Assembly (NCBI GenBank): GCA_964374095.1
Contig: CAYJXJ010000237.1
Span: 1-6,231, forward strand
Source of the DNA: CAYJXJ01 sp964374095
GTDB taxonomy: Bacteria; Elusimicrobiota; Elusimicrobia; UBA1565; UBA9628
DNA: 6,231 bases
Reading direction: 5' to 3'
Under the pieces are notes generated by a model. That model ran no database searches. It saw only the letters and a list, made by a program, of their open reading frames with translations, and was not told the DNA's origin. The translations under genes were made by a program, and so were the position numbers. Below are positions 1-6,104 of this stretch, piece after piece. Each line of letters opens with the position of its first letter. Position 1 is the first letter of the stretch.

Positions 1-46
1 CATTTCTTTCCGAACACATCACGGCGCCCAGCGGAGGGACGCCATT

Positions 47-68
47 TTACCTCCATCGGTGGAGGTAA
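47..68. promoter_or_regulatory. Perfect 9-bp hairpin burying a Shine-Dalgarno sequence
   Basis: Positions 47-55 (TTACCTCCA) pair perfectly with 60-68 (TGGAGGTAA) around a 4-nt loop. Because the arm contains GGAGG, the structure holds a consensus Shine-Dalgarno on either strand. On the minus strand GGAGGT is followed after 3 nt by ATG (45-43) opening an 8-codon reading frame (MASLRWAP) whose TGA overlaps another ATG (19-17) that runs off the left edge. On the plus strand GGAGG precedes an ATG at 76 by 10 nt. Leftward use fits better, as a translation-control hairpin in the leader of the next gene, but neither use is shown by this window alone. Confidence 0.35.
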
Positions 69-81
69 CCGTAGCATGAGG

Positions 82-104
82 GCGATGCGGCCGAAAGGCA
101 TCGC
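82..104. repeat. 7-bp inverted repeat with GAAA-containing loop
   Basis: GCGATGC (82-88) and GCATCGC (98-104) are exact reverse complements around GGCCGAAAG. An alternative fold pairs GCGAT with ATCGC and GCC with GGC, closing a GAAA (GNRA-type) tetraloop on the plus strand. It lies 14 bp from the Shine-Dalgarno hairpin at 47-68, so both could belong to one structured RNA leader. No T-run follows on either strand, so a terminator is not supported. Confidence 0.3.
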
Positions 105-323
105 TATCGCAAAATCCGGGTCCGGACGCAGTGGCCCACGGCTGCACAGGTCCCTCGGGGCCTAACCGCCCACGCACTCCCAATCTTTCAGCGCACCCCT
201 TAAACCCGTGGCGAATTCATCGCCGCGTGTACTAGCATTCTGGAGAGGGCGTCGTTAAGGATGACGCTAAGGCCGCCGAGCATCGGCGCAAGTCAGCTGA
301 GAACGGATGTCAATCAGACGCCT

Positions 324-3080
324 TCAGCGCCAGACCACCCGGCCGTCCTGGACATCGGCGCGCAGGGCCTTGGGGACCTCGCCCTCGAGGAGCCTGCGGG
401 CCAGGGGCTCGGCGAGCAGGGTATCGACCGTCCTTTCCAGTTCCCGGGCCCCGAACTCGGCGCTGAAGCCGCGCTTGAGAAGGAGGTCCGCCGCCGGGGG
501 CAGGACCTCGAGGGTCACTCCCCTGGCGGCCGCGCGCGCCTGCAATGCCGCCACGCCCTTGAGGAGGATCCGGCGCGCGTCATCGAGCTCAAGGGGGTAG
601 AAGACGACGATCTTCTGGATGCGGTTGAGCAGCTCCGGCCGGAACGTCCGCTTGGCGGCCTGAGTGATGGCCTCCCGGAAGCGGTCCCGGGCCCCCGCCG
701 CCGCGGCCGGCGCGCCCTGGGCCGCGGCGAAGCCCAGGGGCTTGGCCGGCCCTTCCCCGGCCCCGGAGCCCAGGTTCGACGTCATGACGACCACCGCGTC
801 GCGGAAGGAGGCCATGCGCCCCTTGGAGTCCGTGAGGGTCCCCTCGTCGAAGATCTGCAGGAAGAGATCGAATAGGTCGGGGTGGGCCTTCTCCACCTCG
901 TCGAAGAGCACCAGGGCGTGCGGGCGCGATCGGACTCGGGAGACGAGCTGGCCTTCCTCCTCGTGGCCGACGTAGCCGGGCGGCGAACCGATCAGCTTGG
1001 CGACGCTGTGGCTCTCGCTGAATTCGGACATGTCGAACCGGATCAGGTGCTCGCGCGAGCCGAAGAGGCATTCCGCCAGGGCCTTGGCCAGCTCGGTCTT
1101 GCCCACCCCGGTCGCGCCCACGAAAAGAAACACCCCCAGGGGCTTGCGCGCGTCCTTGAGCCCGGCCCGGGCCATGCGCGCCGCCTCGGACACGGCGCGC
1201 ACCGCCTCAACCTGGCCGATGACGGACTTCTCCAGCTCGGCCTCGAGGTCCCGGAGCTTCCGTCCCTCCTCGTCTCCGGGCTCTGCGACCCGGACCCGGC
1301 ACTTCTCCTCCACCAGGGCCGCGATCTCGGCGCGGCCGACCGTGAGGGAGCCCCCGGCGGCGATGGAGAAGGTTTGGAAGCGCGCGCGGGAGCAGGCTTG
1401 ATCGAGAAGGGAGATGGCCTTATCGGGGAGGCGCAGTTCCGGAAGGTAGCGCACCGACAGCTCCACCGCGGCCTTAACGGCCCCATCGGCGATGCTGACG
1501 CCGTGATGGCGCTCGAGCCGGGCCTTGACCCGAGCGAGTATGGCCTGCGCCTCCGCGGGGCTGGGCTCCTCGACCCAGACCTCCTCGAAGCGCCGCGCCA
1601 GAGCGGTGTCTTTCTCGAAATGCCGGCGGTACTCCCCGACGGTCGTGGCGCCGATCACCCGAAGCTCACCCTTGGCCAGGGCGGGCTTGAGGACATTGGC
1701 GGCGTCCATGCCGCCCGCGGCGTCCCCGGCCCCGATCAAGGTGTGGATCTCGTCGATGAAGAGGACGATGTCCCGGTCGGCTTCGGCCTCCCTCAGGACC
1801 GACTGCAGGCGCTCCTCGAACTCTCCCCGGAACTTGGTGCCCGCGACCAGGGAGGCCAGGCTCAGTTCGATGAGGCGCTTGGACTTGAGTTCGGGCGGCG
1901 CGTTTTCCGAGAGCAGGCGCTGGGCCAAGCCTTCCACGATGCAGGTTTTTCCCACTCCCGCCTCCCCCACCAGGATGGCGTTGTTTCTTTGGCTCTGCAT
2001 CAGGATGTGGGCCAGGCGCCGGATCTCCTCCTTGCGCCCGACGACCTCCGGGAGCTTCCCCTCGCGGGCCAGGGCCGTGAGGTCCCGCCCCAGCTCCAGG
2101 ACCCCTCCGCCCGATGGGCGCCGCTCCGGCGCCGGAGAGTCGGTCGGCGGCGCGCCGCGGATCGCGGACAGGAGGTCGGGTGGATAGGCTAGGCACACGG
2201 CGGCCTTGAGGCCGGACTCGGAGCTGATCTGGCGCACCGCGGCCCGGTCCGTGGGGTCGGCCATGGCCACCAGCAGCTTGCCGCCGTTGCGGCCCAGGGG
2301 AAGGGCGAGGAGCTGCTCCTGGGTCTTGGCCGGGAGCAAGCCGCGCGCCGAAACTTCCATGGTGACGCCGCGGACGTCCACGGCCTCGACCGCCCAGGCG
2401 CGGGAGAGGGCGCGCAGATAACCCTCCCGGCTCAGCGCGCCCTGATCCACCAGAACGGACTCCCAGCGGCGGCCCACCTGGGCGGCCAGGCCGCAAGCCT
2501 CCAGAACCTGGCGCGCGGAGGCGATGCCTTCCCGCACGATGACCTCCTTGGCCGTCGGAGAGCGGGGGGCCAGGGCGGCGCGGAGGGGCTCGATCTTGGC
2601 GCCGAGCTCGGCCAAGAGAGCCGCCCACTTGCGCGAGGAGGATTGGAGGATGACGCACAGGAGCCGGCCGGCGCTCAGGGAGGGCCGGTCCCCCAGGAGC
2701 CGCGACTGCTCGGCCTCCAGGAGGATGTCCCGGGCCGCCCCGCTCAACGGCGGCAGGCCTCCCGGCGGGGCGGGGGCCTCGGGACGGCCCATGTCCTCGC
2801 GCACGCGCCGCAGCAGCGGCTCGGGAGCCAGCGCCGCCTCCCCCAGGCCCGCTTTCAGCCGCGCGACCTCCTCCCCGGCCCCGGGGTCTTTCTCGAGCTC
2901 CTCCGGCGCGAGGTCGCAGAGCCGGCACAGGCCCATGACCAAGTGTCCGGGCATGACCTTGGCGAAGCCCCCGGCGCGGGCTTCCTTCGCGGCCAAGTCC
3001 AGGGCGAGGGCGCAGGCGTAGGAGCGCCGGCCGCCCTCCTCCTCCCCGTGAGAGGGGCCGCTGGCCGTACGGTCGGCCAT
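324..3080 (-). CDS. Clp/Hsp100 double-AAA+ ATPase with an inserted MshEN (T2SSE_N)-like domain, ClpA/ClpC-type
   Basis: 918-aa cytoplasmic protein unfoldase. Domain order: two degenerate Clp N repeats (about 20-95 and 112-170); an MshEN-like domain (about 176-308); a Pro/Ser-rich linker (309-326); AAA+ module 1 with Walker A GEAGVGKT (372-379), pore loop KFRG (416-419), Walker B FIDE (441-444) and arginine finger ALARRF (493-498); AAA+ module 2 with Walker A GATGVGKT (655-662), pore loop GYVG (702-705), Walker B LFDE (725-728), sensor-1 N769, arginine finger R820 and sensor-2 GAR (877-879). Both ATP sites look intact. The coiled-coil middle domain of ClpB/ClpC is missing: only about 18 residues (565-582) stand where it would be, as in ClpA. 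LGF at 782-784 sits where ClpP-binding IGF/IGL/VGF loops occur. The frame is open upstream to 3284, but ATG 3080 overlaps the hsp70 stop (TGATG) and begins just before the Clp N homology, and no good Shine-Dalgarno precedes it, so coupled reinitiation is likely. Family assignment is firm; partners are inferred. Confidence 0.95.
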   Translation of the reverse strand: MADRTASGPSHGEEEGGRRSYACALALDLAAKEARAGGFAKVMPGHLVMGLCRLCDLAPEELEKDPGAGEEVARLKAGLGEAALAPEPLLRRVREDMGRPEAPAPPGGLPPLSGAARDILLEAEQSRLLGDRPSLSAGRLLCVILQSSSRKWAALLAELGAKIEPLRAALAPRSPTAKEVIVREGIASARQVLEACGLAAQVGRRWESVLVDQGALSREGYLRALSRAWAVEAVDVRGVTMEVSARGLLPAKTQEQLLALPLGRNGGKLLVAMADPTDRAAVRQISSESGLKAAVCLAYPPDLLSAIRGAPPTDSPAPERRPSGGGVLELGRDLTALAREGKLPEVVGRKEEIRRLAHILMQSQRNNAILVGEAGVGKTCIVEGLAQRLLSENAPPELKSKRLIELSLASLVAGTKFRGEFEERLQSVLREAEADRDIVLFIDEIHTLIGAGDAAGGMDAANVLKPALAKGELRVIGATTVGEYRRHFEKDTALARRFEEVWVEEPSPAEAQAILARVKARLERHHGVSIADGAVKAAVELSVRYLPELRLPDKAISLLDQACSRARFQTFSIAAGGSLTVGRAEIAALVEEKCRVRVAEPGDEEGRKLRDLEAELEKSVIGQVEAVRAVSEAARMARAGLKDARKPLGVFLFVGATGVGKTELAKALAECLFGSREHLIRFDMSEFSESHSVAKLIGSPPGYVGHEEEGQLVSRVRSRPHALVLFDEVEKAHPDLFDLFLQIFDEGTLTDSKGRMASFRDAVVVMTSNLGSGAGEGPAKPLGFAAAQGAPAAAAGARDRFREAITQAAKRTFRPELLNRIQKIVVFYPLELDDARRILLKGVAALQARAAARGVTLEVLPPAADLLLKRGFSAEFGARELERTVDTLLAEPLARRLLEGEVPKALRADVQDGRVVWR

Positions 3081-5596
3081 CAGCGGATCGTGCCGCCGCC
3101 GAAGGGGGACGTCGCCTTGGTCTCCTCCGGGAGCAGCCCGTAGAGCTGGTTGACCGCCCCTTTGAGAGCATCCAGGTTGTCGGCTTCGGCGGCGCGGCGC
3201 GCCTGGGTGAAAAGCTCTTCGGCCCGGCGGGTGTCGCGCATCTCGCCGCGCCGGTCCTCCAGCCACGATAGGTGATCCAGCCAAAACCGCGGCTGCGTGG
3301 CCTCCAAGCTCCAGCGGAACCTCTTGACGTCTACGATCTTGACTTTGAGCAGGGCGGGGTCCCGGGATTCGATGGCGGACTTAAGCTCCTTCTCTAATGC
3401 CGCGCGCCCCTCCCGGTCCTGGCGGCGCTTGCCCAGGTTGTCGGCGGTTTCCCGCATGTCGGCCAGCGCGTTTTCGGCTTCCTTGAGCAGGTCGGGCCAC
3501 AACAGGGAGGCCTCCAGCTCGTCGAGCGCCAGATGCAGATCGAGGACCCGCTGATGGCACTTGTCCGCGGCGTTGGGGTCGTTGCCCGCGGCTTCCAGGG
3601 CCTGGGAGATGTTCTGCTCCACATTCTCCCGCTCCACGCGCGAGAGGACCTCCTGGGCCTTGCGGCGCGCCTCGCCCCCGGCCGACTCTCCCTCGGACCC
3701 CTCGAGCCGTTCGCGCAATTCTCCCAGCCTGCGGCGCACCTCGGCGACGGGTTCGGCCAGCTCCTTGGCCGAGATGTTGGGCTTGCGCAGGTCGAGGATC
3801 TTCTCGAACTCCCGGTCGAGGACCGGGATGTAGGCCCTGGCCTTGACCGCCCGGGAGGCGTCGATCTCGATGGTGATCTCGATGTCGCTCTGGGCCGGCA
3901 GGTCCCGAGGTATGCCCTGGGCCGGGATCTCGATGTAGCCGATGAGGCGGTTGCGCTCGTTGCGCCGGCTCTCCCCCTCGAGGAGCTGGATGCGCAGCAA
4001 ATTCCCGGCGGCGCCGCGCCGGACCTCTCGAACGTTGCGATGAACCAGCCTCTTGCGCACGGGCAGGGCGGCGCCCTTCGAGATGAAGACGTCGGTTTCG
4101 CCGTTGGCCATGCCCACGCCCAGGGAATGGGTCACGGGGGCCGCGCCGGGCCGGTTGCCGAGGGTGATCTGGATGGTGCCGGGCTCGGCGGGCACCTGCG
4201 CCCCGGAGGGATCGCACAACTCGATAAGGAAGGAGTTGCGGCGCCCCTCGTCCGCCCAGAGCGTGGTCATGAAGGAGCCGTTAGCCTCCACCGCGACCTT
4301 GCCGCTGCGCCAGGGCGGCTTGGATTCGGGGTTGACGAACTCGATGGTGAAACCCGCGGGGCTGCGGCCGCCCGCCAGCGCGACTCTGCCGCCGACCGAA
4401 GGCTCCTGCTCCCGGACGATCGGATCGTAAACCAGCTCCAACGCGGCGGCGCCCGCGGGCGCCGCCGACAGGGCCGTCCGCTCCAACTTATGATTGCCGG
4501 CGAAAATCGCGGCCCCGCGCGCCACCACGGTCATGGGGTCCTGGGTGAAATCCAGGGGAATGCCCAGCCCGCGGGTCTTGTCCGACAAGCGGGCCCTCAG
4601 GGCCGGAGTCAGGGTCGGCCCCCCCACGAGGATGAGCCGTTCGATCATGCCCGACGCCAGGCGCTTTTCCTCGAGGACCCGCCGGCAGATGTTGACCGAC
4701 CGCTCAACGTAGGGCTCGACGATGGCCTCGATGTCCCGCCGGGCCAGCTCGCATTCGAGTCCCACCGACCCGCCCCGCTCGTCCTGACACAGGAGCTCTA
4801 TGATGATTTCCGCGGATTGGGCTTGGGAGAGCAGAATCTTGCACTTCTCGGCCTCTTGCTTGAGCTTTGAAAACGCGCCCATCCACCGGGGGTTGCCGCG
4901 ATTGAAATCCGGGAGGCTGTGCTCGCGGGTCACGGCCGGGACGAGGAGCTTGTCGACGATGTCCCAATCGATGTTCTTTCCTCCCAGCTGTTTGTCCCCG
5001 CCGTGGTTGACGACCTCGATCTGCCCGTCCCGGAGCTGGATCACGGCCGCATCGAAGGTCCCGCCCCCGAAGTCGTAGACGAGCCAGAAGACCTTGTTGG
5101 TGGAGGCCTGGAAGCCGTAGCAGAGGGCCGCGGCGATCGGCTCCTGCAGCAGCGGGCACTGGCGCAGCCCGGCGAGCTGGGCGGCCTTGTTGGTCGCGGC
5201 GGTCTCCGGCGAGTCGAAGTCCGCGGGAACGGTGACGACCGCGGCTTCGATGTCCTCCCCCATGCGGTGCTTGACGATGGCCCGCAGGGATTTGAGGATC
5301 TCGCTGGAGAGCTCCTCGGGCTGGAGGCGCCGGCCGCCCCGCTTGAAGGCGTAGGGCCGGTCCCTGCCCATCTCGAGCTTGAACTCGCCCACCGCGTTCT
5401 CAGGGTCGTTGAAGAGGCGCTCCTTGGCGTTGGCCCCGACTTGGATGCGGTCCGCCTTGTCGATCCAGACCACCGAGGGCGTGCACTCCAAGTTCAGGTT
5501 GTTCTTGATCACCTCGGTCCGCGTGCCTTCGAGCACCGCGACGGCACTGTTGGTCGTGCCCAGATCGATGCCGAAGTCTATGGTCTGTCTTGCCAT
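3080..5596 (-). CDS. Non-canonical Hsp70 (DnaK family) with extra beta-sandwich and extended helical C-terminus
   Basis: 838 aa, against about 640 for DnaK; an ATP-driven cytoplasmic chaperone. The ATPase domain (1 to about 368) has phosphate-1 GIDLGTTNS (9-17), catalytic Lys K73, QEPIAAALCYG (151-161, Glu152 matching DnaK E171), phosphate-2 VYDFGGGTFD (173-182, D175 and T180 matching D194 and T199), adenosine motif LVGGPTLTP (323-331, where DnaK has GGSTR) and GAAIFAG (361-367). No DVLPL-type linker follows. Residues about 386-480 form an additional predicted beta-rich domain (YDPIVREQEPSVGG...). A recognisable substrate-binding beta domain follows (about 481-603: SLGVGM, GESRRNERNRLIG, IEITIEID). 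Residues 604-838 are mainly helical and charged in place of the short lid, ending in a Gly-rich tail (PFGGGTIR) without the DnaK-type acidic tail. The start is supported by GGAGGAG 6 nt upstream of ATG. The gene lies between a GrpE-like gene and the Clp gene, overlapping the latter by 1 bp. Hsp70 assignment is certain; substrates are unknown. Confidence 0.95.
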   Translation of the reverse strand: MARQTIDFGIDLGTTNSAVAVLEGTRTEVIKNNLNLECTPSVVWIDKADRIQVGANAKERLFNDPENAVGEFKLEMGRDRPYAFKRGGRRLQPEELSSEILKSLRAIVKHRMGEDIEAAVVTVPADFDSPETAATNKAAQLAGLRQCPLLQEPIAAALCYGFQASTNKVFWLVYDFGGGTFDAAVIQLRDGQIEVVNHGGDKQLGGKNIDWDIVDKLLVPAVTREHSLPDFNRGNPRWMGAFSKLKQEAEKCKILLSQAQSAEIIIELLCQDERGGSVGLECELARRDIEAIVEPYVERSVNICRRVLEEKRLASGMIERLILVGGPTLTPALRARLSDKTRGLGIPLDFTQDPMTVVARGAAIFAGNHKLERTALSAAPAGAAALELVYDPIVREQEPSVGGRVALAGGRSPAGFTIEFVNPESKPPWRSGKVAVEANGSFMTTLWADEGRRNSFLIELCDPSGAQVPAEPGTIQITLGNRPGAAPVTHSLGVGMANGETDVFISKGAALPVRKRLVHRNVREVRRGAAGNLLRIQLLEGESRRNERNRLIGYIEIPAQGIPRDLPAQSDIEITIEIDASRAVKARAYIPVLDREFEKILDLRKPNISAKELAEPVAEVRRRLGELRERLEGSEGESAGGEARRKAQEVLSRVERENVEQNISQALEAAGNDPNAADKCHQRVLDLHLALDELEASLLWPDLLKEAENALADMRETADNLGKRRQDREGRAALEKELKSAIESRDPALLKVKIVDVKRFRWSLEATQPRFWLDHLSWLEDRRGEMRDTRRAEELFTQARRAAEADNLDALKGAVNQLYGLLPEETKATSPFGGGTIR

Positions 5597-5602
5597 GCCG
5601 CG

Positions 5603-5609
5603 CTCCTCC
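5603..5609 (-). promoter_or_regulatory. Strong ribosome binding site of the hsp70 gene
   Basis: On the minus strand GGAGGAG stands 6 nt before the ATG at 5596, in a run GAGGAGGAG (5603-5611) that overlaps the TGA stop (5612-5610) of the preceding grpE-like gene. The arrangement fixes the hsp70 start and suggests that ribosomes finishing grpE can reload on hsp70. Confidence 0.8.
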
Positions 5610-6083
5610 TCAAGTTCCCCCGCCCGGCCGCGCCGGGGGCCGCGGGGTTCCGACGATAACCTCCCCCATCTGGACCAGGCGCCCCCGGTAATAGATCGAA
5701 GGCTTGACGGTCTCGATCACCTTCTCGCGCTCCATGCCCTCCGTGGGCTGGAAGGCCAGGCACTTGAGGGCGAGCCCCGAGTCAAAGGGGGCTCCCGTGT
5801 GGTCCTGGATCTCGATGCCGGCCTGGGCGAGGGCGTCCCACATCGCCTCCACGTGCCGCGCGATCCGCCGCGGGTCCGCGACCGCCCCCGACCCCTCCGC
5901 CGGGACGGCGGACCTGAGGCGCCAGAGCGCGGTGGCCAGGGGCAATAGGAAGGCCCCCGTCGCCGCCTCGGGAGCCCGGGCCTGCGGGCGCTGCGGCCCG
6001 CCGCCGCAGAGCGCGCGGATCGCGCCGATCAACCCCACGGTTTCCTCATGGTTCTCTCCCCGTATCCATTGGAATCGAACCAT
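5610..6083 (-). CDS. GrpE-like nucleotide exchange factor (short)
   Basis: 157 aa, shorter than typical GrpE (about 190-200 aa). The C-terminal part (about 89-147) follows the GrpE beta-domain: GIEIQDHTGAPFD matches the GVEVIAETNVPLDP region of E. coli GrpE, and VIETVKPSIYYRGRLVQMGE matches its VLGIMQKGYTLNGRTIRAA region. GrpE releases ADP from Hsp70, and the adjacent hsp70 (13 nt downstream) is the obvious partner. The N-terminal half has one helical stretch (about 71-88), preceded by an Ala/Leu-rich segment (41-59), and is too short for the long GrpE coiled-coil stalk. The start is uncertain: ATG 6083 has GGAGG only 2 nt upstream, tighter than usual, whereas GTG at 6038 (residue 16) has GAGG 5 nt upstream and would give 142 aa. 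Family call is likely rather than certain, because the N-terminus is divergent. Confidence 0.82.
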   Translation of the reverse strand: MVRFQWIRGENHEETVGLIGAIRALCGGGPQRPQARAPEAATGAFLLPLATALWRLRSAVPAEGSGAVADPRRIARHVEAMWDALAQAGIEIQDHTGAPFDSGLALKCLAFQPTEGMEREKVIETVKPSIYYRGRLVQMGEVIVGTPRPPARPGGGT

Positions 6084-6104
6084 TTCCTCCGGTCACGACT
6101 GAGA

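Larger units (their letters stand above)
1..323. other. Intergenic region with several short inverted repeats; no convincing complete gene
   Basis: This stretch lies downstream of the clp stop codon and holds no long ORF that looks real. It is rich in small dyads: 47-68 (9-bp arms), 82-104 (7-bp arms with a GAAA in the loop), 115-126 (TCCGG-GT-CCGGA), 148-163 (6 bp including one G-U, loop CTCG), 210-224 (GGCGA/TCGCC), 249-267 (GCGTC/GACGC) and 274-288 (CGCCGA-GCA-TCGGCG). The last two lie 35-75 bp beyond the clp stop and might help end the operon transcript, but neither is followed by a T-run on the minus strand. A leftward gene may begin at the very edge (possible ATG at 19-17, running off the window). 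No known riboswitch consensus was matched with confidence. Confidence 0.5.

Noticed and set aside
76..165. 29-codon plus-strand ORF preceded by GGAGG
   Set aside because: Well-spaced Shine-Dalgarno but no recognisable sequence, and the SD is half of a perfect hairpin; not enough to call a gene.
71..170. Possible c-di-GMP-I (GEMM) riboswitch on the plus strand (AGGGC, GAAAGGC, CGCAAA, GGGTC in order)
   Set aside because: The order of short matches is suggestive, but the conserved GGGCAAACC and second helix are not present, and no plus-strand gene follows to be regulated.
172..180. Half of a CIRCE element (GCACTC)
   Set aside because: No matching GAGTGC arm at the required spacing, and it lies downstream of the operon.
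170..200. TPP-riboswitch-like GGGGTGCGCTGAAA on the minus strand
   Set aside because: The remaining conserved TPP elements (CTGAGA, ACCTGATCTGGATAAT) are absent.
261..875. Plus-strand ORF of 204 aa beginning in the intergenic region
   Set aside because: Nearly all of it lies antisense to the clp AAA+ module 2; its ATG has no well-spaced Shine-Dalgarno.
882..2192. Plus-strand ORF of 436 aa opposite the clp gene
   Set aside because: It is the antisense of a clearly conserved AAA+ gene; long antisense frames are expected in GC-rich coding DNA, and the protein has no recognisable motif.
1666..3171. Minus-strand ORF of 501 aa in another frame of clp/hsp70
   Set aside because: It overlaps the real clp frame, is extremely Gly/Pro/Arg-rich and matches no family.
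3081..3284. 68-codon upstream extension of the clp reading frame
   Set aside because: It overlaps the hsp70 C-terminus, is Arg/Gly/Pro-rich with no homology, and the TGATG junction at 3080 gives a natural start just ahead of the Clp N-domain.
3533..4870. Plus-strand ORF of 445 aa opposite hsp70
   Set aside because: Antisense shadow of hsp70 with no motifs of its own and an Arg/Gly/Pro/Leu-biased composition typical of such shadows.
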